The translations under genes were made by a program, and so were the position numbers. A stretch of 64,000 bases of DNA from Microbacterium sp. AG1240. GTDB lineage: Bacteria; Actinomycetota; Actinomycetes; Actinomycetales; Microbacteriaceae. The notes beneath the pieces were generated by a model. It was not told where the DNA came from and made no database searches. It was given only the letters and a program-made list of their open reading frames with translations. Shown one piece after another: positions 15,453-24,334 of this stretch. The number at the start of each line of letters is the position of its first letter. Within the stretch, counting starts at the first letter, position 1. The stretch covers positions 383,324 to 447,323 of the forward strand of contig NZ_RBXJ01000003.1 in NCBI RefSeq assembly GCF_003635115.1, in the 5' to 3' direction.

Positions 15453-16058
15453 ATGACGACGATGGTCGAGCAGGCGGCGCACGACGAGAGGGCCGCGAGT
15501 CTGCGCCTCGGCGCGCACATCCGCCTGCTCCGTCACGCTCGCTCGATGACGCTGGTGCAGCTCGCCGACGCGACCGATCTGTCGCACCCGTTCCTCAGCC
15601 AGCTCGAGCGCGGTCTCGCCCAGCCGAGCCTGTCGACCCTTCGGCGCGTGGCGGTCGCGCTGGAGACCAGTCCGATCGAGCTGATCGCCGCCGCCGACGC
15701 ACCCGACGAGAAAGCGGCCGAGGTCGAGGTGCATCGCTCGGACGAGCGGCTGGTCGACGACGGGTTCGCCGCGACCCCGGCCCGCACCCTCGCGCACGGG
15801 ACGAGGCCGATGCATCCGCTGGAGGTCGTGGGCGAGAACGTCTCGGCGGGTGAGGCGTACGTGCACGCCGAGGACGAGTTCGTCTACGTGCTCGCCGGCG
15901 CCGTGCGCGTCGATGTCGCCGGCGACGTGCTCACGCTCGGCCGGGGCGACTCGGTCTACTACCGCGGCGGGCTGGCGCACCGCTGGTGGTCGGCGACGGG
16001 GGAGGCCTATCGGCTTCTCGTTGTGAAGCAGGGCCCGAGCGGCTGGAGGAACGCATGA
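15453..16058 (+). CDS. XRE-family regulator with C-terminal cupin sensor
   Basis: Transcription factor of 201 residues. A helix-turn-helix (about residues 20-75: LVQLADATDLSHPFLSQLERG) is followed by a cupin domain (about 120-195) with the metal-binding-like HAEDEFVYVLAG and GGLAHRW motifs. Such fusions sense a small ligand through the cupin. It sits between two deaminase genes, 7 bp after the first, and overlaps the second (ATGA), so it probably controls this operon. A second XRE-cupin gene follows the xdh genes. Confidence 0.9.
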   Translation: MTTMVEQAAHDERAASLRLGAHIRLLRHARSMTLVQLADATDLSHPFLSQLERGLAQPSLSTLRRVAVALETSPIELIAAADAPDEKAAEVEVHRSDERLVDDGFAATPARTLAHGTRPMHPLEVVGENVSAGEAYVHAEDEFVYVLAGAVRVDVAGDVLTLGRGDSVYYRGGLAHRWWSATGEAYRLLVVKQGPSGWRNA

Positions 16059-17113
16059 TCTCGTACGCCGATTATCTTCAGCTGCTGCCGAAGACCGAGC
16101 TGCACTGCCATCTCGTCTCGACGATGCGACCTGCGACGCTGCGAGAGCTCGCGCTGCGCTCGTCGGTCGAGCTGTGGACCGACGATACCGACCGCCTGTT
16201 CGAGTTCGGCGATCTCGTCGAGTTCCTCCATGGCTGGCGCGTGGCGCACGAGGTGCTGCGCACGCCCGCCGATCTGGAGCGGGTCGCGTGGGAGGGCGTG
16301 GCCGATGCCGTTGCGCAGGGCAATCTGCGCTATCGCGAGTACTACATCAACCCGCAGTACTTCGCGCACCCGGCGACGCCCGGGGTGGCGCCGATGTCGT
16401 ACGTCGAGGTGCTGACCGCGGCCATCGCCGGTCTGAGGCGGGCCGAGCGCGAACTGGGCGTCGGCTTCCGCGTCATCGTGGCGATCAACCGGCGGGAGTC
16501 CGCCGAAGCGGCCGTCGACCTGGTGCGCGAGATGATCGCGCACCCCTTCCCGGAGGTCGTCGGGATCGGCCAGGACGACCTCACGCCGGAGAACACCGAA
16601 GACCCGTTGAGGTTCGCCGCCGCGTACGCCTTGGCGGGTGAGCACGGACTCCTGCGCACCGCCCATGTGGGCGAGACGCCGTCGGCGAGCCCGCACAACG
16701 TGCGCGACGCGATCGAGGTTCTGGGGTGCGATCGCATCGACCACGGCTACCGCGTCATGGACGATCCGGCGGTGCTCGCGCTGGCTCTCGAGCGGGGGAT
16801 CGGCTTCGCCACCACCCCGGTGTCGACGACGATCTGCTCGGGGTGGGTGCTCGATCCCGCGCACCGCATCCGGGCGATGATCGACGCCGGGCTTCCGGTG
16901 TCGGTCTCGACCGACGATGCGATGTTCTTCCGCACCGATCTGGGCCGGGAGTATCGCGAGGGGCTCCGTGCGATGGGGATAGACGCCGAGACGGCCAAGC
17001 GCATCGCGCTCACCGGTATCGACACCGCGTTCTGCGACGACGAGCAGAAGCGGATGCTGCGCGCCGACTTCACCGCGCAGTTCCTCGCCCTCGACGCCCT
17101 CCTCGAGCGCTGA
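16055..17113 (+). CDS. Adenosine deaminase family protein
   Basis: ADA-fold deaminase of 352 residues. His 17 and His 19 (LHCHLVSTMRP) bind zinc, HVGE (His 204-Glu 207) keeps the catalytic Glu, RIDHGYRVMDD supplies the next His/Asp region, and STDDAMFF the final Asp pair. The usual LEGT after the metal histidines is LVST, so it is not a textbook adenosine deaminase; a modified purine nucleoside or base is possible. GGAGGAA precedes the ATG, which overlaps the regulator stop. It is the last gene of the ABC transporter operon. Confidence 0.85.
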   Translation: MISYADYLQLLPKTELHCHLVSTMRPATLRELALRSSVELWTDDTDRLFEFGDLVEFLHGWRVAHEVLRTPADLERVAWEGVADAVAQGNLRYREYYINPQYFAHPATPGVAPMSYVEVLTAAIAGLRRAERELGVGFRVIVAINRRESAEAAVDLVREMIAHPFPEVVGIGQDDLTPENTEDPLRFAAAYALAGEHGLLRTAHVGETPSASPHNVRDAIEVLGCDRIDHGYRVMDDPAVLALALERGIGFATTPVSTTICSGWVLDPAHRIRAMIDAGLPVSVSTDDAMFFRTDLGREYREGLRAMGIDAETAKRIALTGIDTAFCDDEQKRMLRADFTAQFLALDALLER

Positions 17114-17145
17114 CTCCGGCCGCTCGCGGCGCGGCTGCCCGTGGT

Positions 17146-17224
17146 GCACACGGGAGGAGATGTACGCACGGGAGGTGCGTTCCGCAGCATCCGCCCTCCG
17201 GACGGCACACGTCCTCCGGTGTGC
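17146..17224. repeat. Composite palindrome between converging genes (GCACACGGGAGGA type)
   Basis: GCACACGGGAGGA (17146-17158) pairs with TCCTCCGGTGTGC (17212-17224), 12 of 13. A second same-direction half-site GCACGGGAGG (17166-17175) and an inverted CCTCCGGACGG near 17195 lie inside. The two-forward, two-reverse plan over about 80 bp is the same as at apt, with different half-site sequence. Probably a bidirectional terminator. Confidence 0.6.
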
Positions 17225-17234
17225 GCGCGGGCGC

Positions 17235-18794
17235 TCAGGCGCGCAGGAGCTCCGCGGCCCGCTCGGCGATCGCGACGGTGGGCGCCTGGGTGTTGCAGGT
17301 CGGGATGGTGGGCATGACCGAGGCGTCGGCGATCCACAGGCCCTCGAGGCCACGCACGCGGAGCCCCGGATCGACGACGGCGAGGTCGTCGGTGCCGATG
17401 CGGGCCGTTCCCGAGCAGTGGAAGAAGGTGCCGATGTTCTCGCGCACGAAGCGCACCTTCGCCGCACGGTCGAGGCCGTGCGGCGGGGTGATCGGGCCCT
17501 CGGCGAGATCGCCGTAGGCCGACGTCGCGACGAGGTCGTGCACGGCGTCGACGGCCTCGACCATGGCGGCGAGGTCGGTGGGGTCGGCCAGGTAGTTCGG
17601 CTGGATGTCGGCGGATGCTGCGGGGTCGGCCGAGCGCACCCGCACCCATCCGGTGCTCCGCGAGCGGTACAGCCCCGGCACGAGCGCGAACACGCGGTCG
17701 CCGGAGAGGTCGTGCGCGGCGTGGAGGGCGTCGTCGCCGCGCGAGCCGTGCGCGATGACGGTGTGGAGGTCGGGGCCGGCTTCGGCGTGGGTGCTGCGCC
17801 AGTTCAGCATCGCGCCCCCGCCGTTGCCGATCACGGGGCCGAGGTCGGCGCGGGCGCGGAAGTTCATGCCCAGGATCAGCGGGTGGTCCTGGAAGTTCTC
17901 GCCCACCCCGGGCAGGTCATGCGCGGCGGCGATCCCGGCGGCGGCGAGGCGTTCCGGGTCGCCGATGCCCGAGAGCTGCAGCAGGCGCGGGGTGTCGAGG
18001 GCGCCGGCGGCGAGCACCGTGCGCGCCGCGGTCGTGGTCACGAGCGCGCCGTCGACGACGTGCCGCACGCCCGTGACGATGCCCGCGGTCACGACGACAG
18101 CGTGCACCGCGCTGCCGACCAGCACGTGCAGGTTCTCGCGTGCGAGCGCGGGCTCGAGGTAGGCCCGCGCGGCGCTCCACCGCTCGAAAGTGCCGTCGGG
18201 TCCGGCGACCGCGTTGTAGTCGGCGTAGACCGCGCCCTCGTTGGAGGCGCCGTTGGCGTCGTCGAGCACCGGCAGGCCGCGCTCGGCCGAGGCGGCGATG
18301 AGGGCGTCGGCGATCGGGTGCACGTCGGCGAGCGGGCCGACCCGCATGGGTCCGTCGGTGCCGCGGAAGGCCGGGTCGCCGCCCGCCCGCGACTCCGACC
18401 GTCGGAAGTACGGCAGCAGGTCGTCGTACCCCCAGCCCGTCGCCCCGGCGGCGGCCCAGGCGTCGTAGTCGGCGCGGTTGCCGCGGTACCAGAGCATCGC
18501 GTTCGTGCTCGAGCTGCCGCCCAGCACCTTCCCGCGGGGCATCGCGAGCGAGCGCCCGAGTACGTGGTCGGTGGGGGTCGAGCGGTAGCCCCAGTCGTAC
18601 GGCCCGCCGATCATGGCGTCCCAGTGCGCGGCGTCGAGGATCTCGCGCACCCCGCGGTGGTCGGGCCCCGCCTCGATCAGCAGCACCCGCCGGTCGGGGT
18701 CTTCCGAGAGCCGGGCGGCCAGCACGCTCCCGGCCGCGCCGCCGCCGACCACGATCAGGTCGTAGGCGGGCGCCGGCGCGGTCACCACGGGCAT
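17235..18794 (-). CDS. GMC-family FAD oxidoreductase (choline dehydrogenase-like)
   Basis: FAD alcohol oxidase/dehydrogenase of 519 residues. The N-terminal dinucleotide fold VVGGGAAGSVLAARLSED (about 16-33), the GMC signature GKVLGGSSSTNAMLWYRG, the second signature LAAGALDTPRLLQLSGIG, and the C-terminal catalytic His in FFHCSGTARIGTDD and Asn in PTCNTQAPT are present. It is the last gene of the minus-strand operon starting at 25405; its ATG overlaps the preceding stop by one base. The alcohol it oxidises is unknown. Confidence 0.9.
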   Translation of the reverse strand: MPVVTAPAPAYDLIVVGGGAAGSVLAARLSEDPDRRVLLIEAGPDHRGVREILDAAHWDAMIGGPYDWGYRSTPTDHVLGRSLAMPRGKVLGGSSSTNAMLWYRGNRADYDAWAAAGATGWGYDDLLPYFRRSESRAGGDPAFRGTDGPMRVGPLADVHPIADALIAASAERGLPVLDDANGASNEGAVYADYNAVAGPDGTFERWSAARAYLEPALARENLHVLVGSAVHAVVVTAGIVTGVRHVVDGALVTTTAARTVLAAGALDTPRLLQLSGIGDPERLAAAGIAAAHDLPGVGENFQDHPLILGMNFRARADLGPVIGNGGGAMLNWRSTHAEAGPDLHTVIAHGSRGDDALHAAHDLSGDRVFALVPGLYRSRSTGWVRVRSADPAASADIQPNYLADPTDLAAMVEAVDAVHDLVATSAYGDLAEGPITPPHGLDRAAKVRFVRENIGTFFHCSGTARIGTDDLAVVDPGLRVRGLEGLWIADASVMPTIPTCNTQAPTVAIAERAAELLRA

Positions 18795-19408
18795 CAGTTG
18801 TGCTCGCTGGGGCCCATGATGCTGATGCCCTCGGTGGCCTCGACGTGGCGGACGAAAATGTATTTGTCCTCGCGTCCGTCGGAGTGCTTGCGCTTGATGC
18901 CGGGTTCGAGGATCCCGTCGGTCTTCGCGACGACGATGTAGGGCTCGGTGGCCGCGAGGCCGGCCGCGCAGTGCGCGTCGAACTCCTCGAGCGTCGCGGC
19001 CGTGTACGCGTTCTCGACGCCGGCGCCGCGGGCGATCGCGGCGAGGTCGACGCGCCCCTTCGCGGTGTGGGTCGCAGGCCCCCCGATCGACTGGTACTGC
19101 TCGTTGTCCCAGACGACGATGAAGAGGTTCTCGGGGCGCTCGTTGCCGAGGGTGGCGAGGATGCCGAGGTTGAACAGCAGTCCGCCGTCGGTGTCGAGGG
19201 AGACGATGCGGCGGTGGGGGAGGCCGACGGCGAGTCCGAAGGCCTCGGGGGTGACGCAGCCGAGCTGCTGCTGGAACAGGCTCGCGTCGCGCATGTGCGG
19301 GGCGGCGTTGTACCACTCGTCGACCGCACCGCCGAGGGAGAGGATGACGAGCTCGTCGGCGAGGCGCGCCCCGAGCAGTCTCATGGCTTCGAATCGGGAG
19401 TAGCTCAT
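18794..19408 (-). CDS. ThDP-dependent decarboxylase, pyrophosphate-binding subunit (ComE-like)
   Basis: Half of a split thiamine diphosphate enzyme, 204 residues. The ThDP/Mg motif is seen as SLDTDGGLLFNLGILATLG, with a preceding QQQLGCVTPEAFGLAVGLP. It resembles the beta subunit of sulfopyruvate decarboxylase and the C-terminal half of phosphonopyruvate decarboxylase. The alpha subunit is encoded immediately upstream and overlaps it. The 2-oxo acid cannot be named from sequence; sulfopyruvate, phosphonopyruvate or another C3 acid are options. Confidence 0.82.
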   Translation of the reverse strand: MSYSRFEAMRLLGARLADELVILSLGGAVDEWYNAAPHMRDASLFQQQLGCVTPEAFGLAVGLPHRRIVSLDTDGGLLFNLGILATLGNERPENLFIVVWDNEQYQSIGGPATHTAKGRVDLAAIARGAGVENAYTAATLEEFDAHCAAGLAATEPYIVVAKTDGILEPGIKRKHSDGREDKYIFVRHVEATEGISIMGPSEHN

Positions 19409-19905
19409 CGGACCAGGTCTCCTCCGAGGACGATCGCCGCGTGGTAGTACGAGGCGTAGGCGGTGTCGTAGGCGCGCACGATCGCGGTCTCGAGCTGGTC
19501 GACGTCGCGCACGATCGTGTAGGGCGTGCGGAGGGCCTGCAGAAGAGGTTCCATGGTGATCCCGTGGGGGATCGCCCACCAGTTGTTCTCGCCCATCTCT
19601 CCCCGGTAGCTCATGATCATCACGACCGGGATGCCGGCGCCGAGTCCCATGCGGGCGAGGTGCTCGGTGGCGGCGCGGAGTCCGGAGTTCTCCATCACGA
19701 GCACGGCGCGCTTGCCGGAGAGGAAGACGCCGCCGGCGATCGCGGCGCCCTCGCCCTCGTTCGTCACGGGGATCGTGCGGATGTCGGGGTCGGCGTCCAG
19801 CGCCGGGTACAGCTCCTTCAGCAGCGAGTCGGGCAGGTAGGTCGCCACGCTCACCCCCGCCCTCTTCAGGCCGCGGATGACCGCGTCGACAGCATCGGCT
19901 CTCAT
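19405..19905 (-). CDS. ThDP-dependent decarboxylase, pyrimidine-binding subunit (ComD-like)
   Basis: Partner of the preceding subunit, 166 residues. The catalytic Glu that activates the ThDP aminopyrimidine is in VTNEGEGAAIAGG (about residue 50), followed by KRAVLVMENSGLRAATEHL and SYRGEMGENNWW, as in sulfopyruvate decarboxylase alpha chains. ATGA overlaps link it to the LLM monooxygenase upstream and the ComE-like subunit downstream, so equimolar synthesis is likely. Confidence 0.82.
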   Translation of the reverse strand: MRADAVDAVIRGLKRAGVSVATYLPDSLLKELYPALDADPDIRTIPVTNEGEGAAIAGGVFLSGKRAVLVMENSGLRAATEHLARMGLGAGIPVVMIMSYRGEMGENNWWAIPHGITMEPLLQALRTPYTIVRDVDQLETAIVRAYDTAYASYYHAAIVLGGDLVR

Positions 19906-21290
19906 TCGGTGGCTCCCATCTGGAGATCGTCCGCGGCGCGGGCGGAGAGCCCGTGCGCGCGGTGGGTCGGTGCGAGGCGCGCAGCGCCGGTGAATCTCTC
20001 GCGCAGGGTGGATGCTTCGCCGCCGGCGCGCCCGCGCTCGACGAGGATCGGCAGCACGAGGTCGATGAACGCGCGGTAGGCGTCGAGGCCGCCGAAGGTC
20101 GGCTCGAGCATGATGCCGTCGATGCCGGAGCCGTCGACGATGCGCTCGATCTCGTCGGCGACCTCGACCGGCGACCCGGTGACCTGGAAGCCGCGGATCG
20201 CCTTCGTGCGGAACTGGTCGAGGATCTGCCCCACGCGCATGCCGGGGTCCTGCCGTGCGTAGCGCTGCACGAGCGTCTGCCCGAGATCGGTCTTCAGATC
20301 CACGACCCGCATCTCGGGGTCGAGGCCCGTCAGGTCGAGTCCGGTGATGCCGGCGAACATGACGGCGGCGTCATCGAGGCCGAGGAGCGCCTCGTACTCG
20401 GCGCGCAGCATCCGCGCCTCCTCCGAGGTCGGCGCCACCGTCACGGTCATGCCGGTGACCACGGCGACGTCGTCGGCCGCGCGCCCGTTCTTCACCGCCT
20501 GCTCGCGGATGTCCTGGACGTGGGCGGCGGCCGAGGCGATCGTCTGCCCCTGGATGAAGACGGCCTCGGCGTTACGGGCGGCGTAGGCGCGGCCCCGGTC
20601 GGAGGTGCCGGCCTGGAAGAGCACGGGGGTGCGCTGCGGGGTCGGCGGCACGGCGAAGATGCCGCGCGAGCGCTGGAACCGCCCCTCGACCTCGACGGGG
20701 CGGAGCTTCGCGGGGTCGGCGTACACGCCGCTCGCCCGGTCGCGAACCTCGGCGTCGTCGTCCCAGCTGTGCTCCCAGTAGCGCAGGCACGTGTCGAGGA
20801 AGGCGTCGGCGGCGTCGTAGCGCTCATCGTGCGTGAGCTGCTCGGTCACGCCGAACAGCTCGTCGGTCGTGGCCTGCGAACTGCCGGTGACGATGTTCCA
20901 CCCGATGCGTCCGCCGGTGAGCCGGTCGAGCGTCGCGAATCGCCGGGCCGTGGCGTAGGGGCGCTCGACCGTGGTGGGCGACGTCACGACGAAGCCGAGG
21001 CTCTCGGTCTCGCGGGCGAGGGCGGCGATGGCGAGCATCGGGTCGAGGGCGGGGAACTGGATGCCGTGCGCCGCCACCTCTTCGGGCATCCGCCCGCCGA
21101 GGGTCGCATAGCCGTAGGTGTCGGCGAAGAAGAGGAAGTCGAACCCCGCGGCGTCGAGCTCGCGCGCGAGCGTCACCCAGTGGTCGAGGTCGTCCCAGTC
21201 GTCGCCGCGGCCGCGAGGGTCGGTCCACGTCGGCATCCCATTGCTGGGGTTCATCATCTCGAAGACCCCGAGTCTGATCCTCTTCGTCAC
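19902..21290 (-). CDS. LLM-class FMN-dependent monooxygenase (NtaA/SnaA/DszA type)
   Basis: Bacterial luciferase-like TIM-barrel flavin monooxygenase, 462 residues, needing FMNH2 from a separate reductase. Family blocks: FDFLFFADTYGY, ARRFATLDRLTGGRIGWNIVTG, PVLFQAGTSDRGRAYAARNAEAVF and GFQVTGSPVEVADE. The GTG start is set by the GTGA overlap with the aldehyde dehydrogenase stop. Enzymes of this clade oxidise amines, sulfur compounds or heterocycles, and the related RutA opens the uracil ring. Its place in this operon suggests an oxygenative cleavage step. No flavin reductase gene is seen in the window. Confidence 0.88.
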   Translation of the reverse strand: MTKRIRLGVFEMMNPSNGMPTWTDPRGRGDDWDDLDHWVTLARELDAAGFDFLFFADTYGYATLGGRMPEEVAAHGIQFPALDPMLAIAALARETESLGFVVTSPTTVERPYATARRFATLDRLTGGRIGWNIVTGSSQATTDELFGVTEQLTHDERYDAADAFLDTCLRYWEHSWDDDAEVRDRASGVYADPAKLRPVEVEGRFQRSRGIFAVPPTPQRTPVLFQAGTSDRGRAYAARNAEAVFIQGQTIASAAAHVQDIREQAVKNGRAADDVAVVTGMTVTVAPTSEEARMLRAEYEALLGLDDAAVMFAGITGLDLTGLDPEMRVVDLKTDLGQTLVQRYARQDPGMRVGQILDQFRTKAIRGFQVTGSPVEVADEIERIVDGSGIDGIMLEPTFGGLDAYRAFIDLVLPILVERGRAGGEASTLRERFTGAARLAPTHRAHGLSARAADDLQMGATE

Positions 21291-22792
21291 AGCACCATCA
21301 CCACCGTCTTCGTCTCCAGGTAGTTCTCCAGGCCCTGGGCGCCGTTCTCGTAGCCCCAGCCCGATTCCTTGTGGCCGCCCTTGGGGAGCTCCGGTCCGAG
21401 GAACGAGTGGCAGTTCACCCACACGGTGCCCGCCTGCAGTCGCGCCGCCACGCGGTGGGCGTCGCTGAGGCCCTCCGTCCACACGCTCGCCGCGAGACCG
21501 TAGGGCGAGTCGTTGGCCCACCCCACCACCTCGTCGAGGTCGTCGTAGGGGGTGACGACGGCGACGGGCCCGAAGATCTCCTCGCGCATGAGGCGCATGT
21601 CTGCCCGCACGTCGGTGAGCACCGTCGGCGTATAGAACGTGCCGGCGTCGCCCGAGCGCTCGCCGCCCGTGACGACGGTCGCGCCCTGCGCCCGGCCCTC
21701 GTCGATGAAGCCGGCCACCCGCTCCGCCTGGGCGAGGCTGACGAGGGGGCCGAGGTCGGCGTCGGGGTCGAGACCGTGTCCGAGCCGCAGCTTCTCGCCC
21801 GCCGCCGCCATCCCGTCGACGACGTCGCGGTAGACCGAGCGGTGGGCGTAGACGCGGGCGCTCGCGACGCAGACCTGGCCGCCGTTGTCGAAGATGCCGC
21901 GCGAGATGCCCTCCACGGCCTGGGCGAGGTCGGCGTCGGGCAGCACGAGCGCGGGAGACTTGCCGCCGAGCTCGAGGGTGAGCCGCTTCAGGCTCCCCGC
22001 GGCGGTGGCGACGAGACGCTTTCCGACGGCGGTCGAGCCGGTGAACGCCACCTTGGCGACGCCGGGATGCTCGGCGAGGGCCTGACCCGCCTCGCCGCCG
22101 AAGCCGGTGACGATGTTGACGACGCCGTCGGGCACGCCCGCCTCCTGCAGCAGGCGCCCCAGGTACAGCGCCGTCAGCGGGGTGTTCTCGGCCGGCTTCA
22201 GCACGATCGTGCAGCCCGCGGCGAGGGCGGGAGCGAGCTTCATCGCCGTCATGATGAGCGGTGAGTTCCACGGCACGATCGCGGCGACCACGCCGACGGG
22301 CTCGCGGCGCGTGTAGGCGAAGACCTCCTTGCCGGGGGGCGTGCGGCTCAGCGACGTCGGGATCGTCTCGCCGAGGATCTTCGTCGGCCAGCCCGCGTAG
22401 TAGCGGAACTGGTTGATCGCGGCGGGCACCTCGCCGAAGCGGGAGGTGCGCACGCTCTTGCCCTGGTCGAGCGTCTCGAGCTCGGCGAGGTCGTCGAGGT
22501 GCTCCTGCATCAGGTCGGCGATGCGCCACAGCAGCGCACCCCGGTCGGCGGGCCGCATGCCGGCCCACGACGCGAGGGCGGCGGATGCGGCGGCCACCGC
22601 AGCATCCGCGTCCGCCCCCGATCCGCGCGCGACCGTGGCGAGCGTCTCGCCGGTGGCGGGGTCGAGCGTGGCGAAGGTCGCATCGTCGCGGGCGGGGGTC
22701 CAGCGGCCGCCCACGAGGAGGCGCCCCGGGTCGTCGGCCAGGAACGCGGCGACGCGTTCGCGGAGCGCGCCGCGGGTGATCTCGATCGTCAT
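21287..22792 (-). CDS. NAD(P)-dependent aldehyde dehydrogenase
   Basis: ALDH superfamily enzyme of 501 residues oxidising an aldehyde to the acid. The VPWNSPLIM cofactor region, the general-base Glu in LELGGKSP and the catalytic Cys in NGGQVCVASARV are intact, with EEIFGPVAVV near the C terminus. The ATG is chosen because GGAGAAGCCC directly precedes it; an ATG 39 bp further out (MHSHHPH) is possible but lacks a ribosome-binding site. In the operon it could take the aldehyde produced by the ThDP decarboxylase or by the GMC enzyme. Confidence 0.93.
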   Translation of the reverse strand: MTIEITRGALRERVAAFLADDPGRLLVGGRWTPARDDATFATLDPATGETLATVARGSGADADAAVAAASAALASWAGMRPADRGALLWRIADLMQEHLDDLAELETLDQGKSVRTSRFGEVPAAINQFRYYAGWPTKILGETIPTSLSRTPPGKEVFAYTRREPVGVVAAIVPWNSPLIMTAMKLAPALAAGCTIVLKPAENTPLTALYLGRLLQEAGVPDGVVNIVTGFGGEAGQALAEHPGVAKVAFTGSTAVGKRLVATAAGSLKRLTLELGGKSPALVLPDADLAQAVEGISRGIFDNGGQVCVASARVYAHRSVYRDVVDGMAAAGEKLRLGHGLDPDADLGPLVSLAQAERVAGFIDEGRAQGATVVTGGERSGDAGTFYTPTVLTDVRADMRLMREEIFGPVAVVTPYDDLDEVVGWANDSPYGLAASVWTEGLSDAHRVAARLQAGTVWVNCHSFLGPELPKGGHKESGWGYENGAQGLENYLETKTVVMVL

Positions 22793-22885
22793 GGGCTTCT
22801 CCGTCGCGAGGTGGGGGTGGTGGCTGTGCATCGGGTTGTTCGAGAGGCTACGAAGGTCGTGTTACGGCCGTTCGCTCCTCGCGTG

Positions 22886-24265
22886 TCAGCCGTGGAAGAG
22901 CCCGGTCGGGTCGTCCTGGGCGTCGAGCCAGGCCGAGCGGCGGGCGAAGAGGTCGGGCACCAGTGAGCGCACGCGGTCGATGATCTCGCCGAGGTCGGCG
23001 TGCACGAGTCGGCCGTCGCGGACGACGACGTCGCCCGCGACCATCGTCAGGTCGACGTCCGATCCGCGCACGGCGTGCACGAGGTTGTGGTGCACGTTCG
23101 CGTATCCGCCCGACGGCAGCAGCGGCGTCATCCGCGGGGTGTCGGTGCGGACGGCGACGAGGTCGGCCTGGAACCCGGGGGCGATCGCTCCGATGTCGCC
23201 GCCGCGGCCGATGGCCGCCGCCCCGCCGCGGGTCGCCATCTGCAGCACCTGCCAGGAGTCCATGGCCGCCGCATCCATCGTGCGGAGCTTGCCGAGGAGG
23301 GAGGCGACCTTCATCTCCTCGAACATGTCGAGGTTGTTGTTCTCCTTCTCGCCGTCGGTGCCGAGACCCACGTTCACGCCCGCGGCCAGGATCTCGGCGA
23401 TCGGGGCCATACCGCTGGCGAGCTTCATGTTCGACACCGGGTTGTGCGAGACGCCGACCCCGCGCTCGGCGATGAGCTCGACCTCGGCCTGGTCGAGCCA
23501 CACCGCGTGGGCGATCATCGCCCGCGGGGTGTCGAAGAAGCCGAGCTTCTCGAGGGCGAACATCGGTCGCACACCGTAGCGCGAGACGAAGTCGGCGACC
23601 TCGATCTCGGCCTCGCTGCAGTGCGTGTAGATGCCCGTGTCGTAGGCCTTCGCGAGGTCGACGGCCCGGCGCTGCCCGGCCTCGTCGGCGTAGAACGGGT
23701 GCTCGAGGCCGACCCACGGCATGATGCGGCCGTTCGCTGCGCCGGCCCACTGCGTCAGCATCCGCTCGTTGTCGTCGAGGGTGTCGAAGTAGTCGAAGTC
23801 GGGGTGCTCGCCGACGTAGTTGACCGTGACCAGGCGGTTGCCGAGCGCGGATGCCGCGCGCGCGGCGCCGTCCATGTAGCGCCACATGTCGACCACCGTG
23901 GTGGTGCCCGACAGCAGCCCCTCCGCGTAGCAGAGCCAGGCGGCCGCCTCCGCCTCCTCGGGGCGCAGCACCCGGTGCATCGGGTCGATGTGCAGGCGCA
24001 GCCACTCCCACACCGGCAGGTGCTCGGCGGTGCCGCGCAGCATGCCGGAGTGGTGGTGGGCGTTGACCAGGCCCGGCATGAGCACGCGGTCGGGCAGGTC
24101 GATCCGGGCGGCGCCGGGGTAGGCGGCCTCGAGGTCTGCCCGCGGCCCGACGGCGACGATCGCGTCGCCCTGCACGGCGACGGCGGCGCCTTCGAGCACC
24201 GAGCGCTCGTCGTCCATCGTCAGCACGACGTCGGGGGTCAGCAGGATCGTGGGGGTGATGCTCAT
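22886..24265 (-). CDS. Amidohydrolase/deaminase of the AtzA-TrzN-cytosine deaminase group
   Basis: COG0402-type aminohydrolase, 459 residues. Metal ligands: LVNAHHHSGML (HxH), THCSEAEIE, IAHAVWL and GLGTDGEKENNNLD (Asp). The family removes amino or other leaving groups from purines, pyrimidines and triazines. It differs from the 8-oxoguanine deaminase at 32670-34028, lacking that enzyme's WLTRGYAQDS-type loop, so a different heterocycle is expected. AGGAAG is about 7 nt before the ATG. First enzyme gene after the binding protein, suggesting it starts the pathway. Confidence 0.85.
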   Translation of the reverse strand: MSITPTILLTPDVVLTMDDERSVLEGAAVAVQGDAIVAVGPRADLEAAYPGAARIDLPDRVLMPGLVNAHHHSGMLRGTAEHLPVWEWLRLHIDPMHRVLRPEEAEAAAWLCYAEGLLSGTTTVVDMWRYMDGAARAASALGNRLVTVNYVGEHPDFDYFDTLDDNERMLTQWAGAANGRIMPWVGLEHPFYADEAGQRRAVDLAKAYDTGIYTHCSEAEIEVADFVSRYGVRPMFALEKLGFFDTPRAMIAHAVWLDQAEVELIAERGVGVSHNPVSNMKLASGMAPIAEILAAGVNVGLGTDGEKENNNLDMFEEMKVASLLGKLRTMDAAAMDSWQVLQMATRGGAAAIGRGGDIGAIAPGFQADLVAVRTDTPRMTPLLPSGGYANVHHNLVHAVRGSDVDLTMVAGDVVVRDGRLVHADLGEIIDRVRSLVPDLFARRSAWLDAQDDPTGLFHG

Positions 24266-24303
24266 GGGGTGCTTCCTGGATGGGGTGAGGGATGCGGCGG
24301 AGG

Positions 24304-24330
24304 CCGGGCCGGGGTGCGCTCCCGGCCCGG
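24304..24330 (-). terminator. GC-rich hairpin after the substrate-binding protein gene
   Basis: CCGGGCCGGG (24304-24313) pairs perfectly with CCCGGCCCGG (24321-24330) across a 7-nt loop, just after the binding-protein stop on the minus strand. There is no T-tract. It may stabilise the upstream mRNA or allow partial termination so the binding protein is made in excess over the enzymes. Confidence 0.6.
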
Positions 24331-24334
24331 AGGC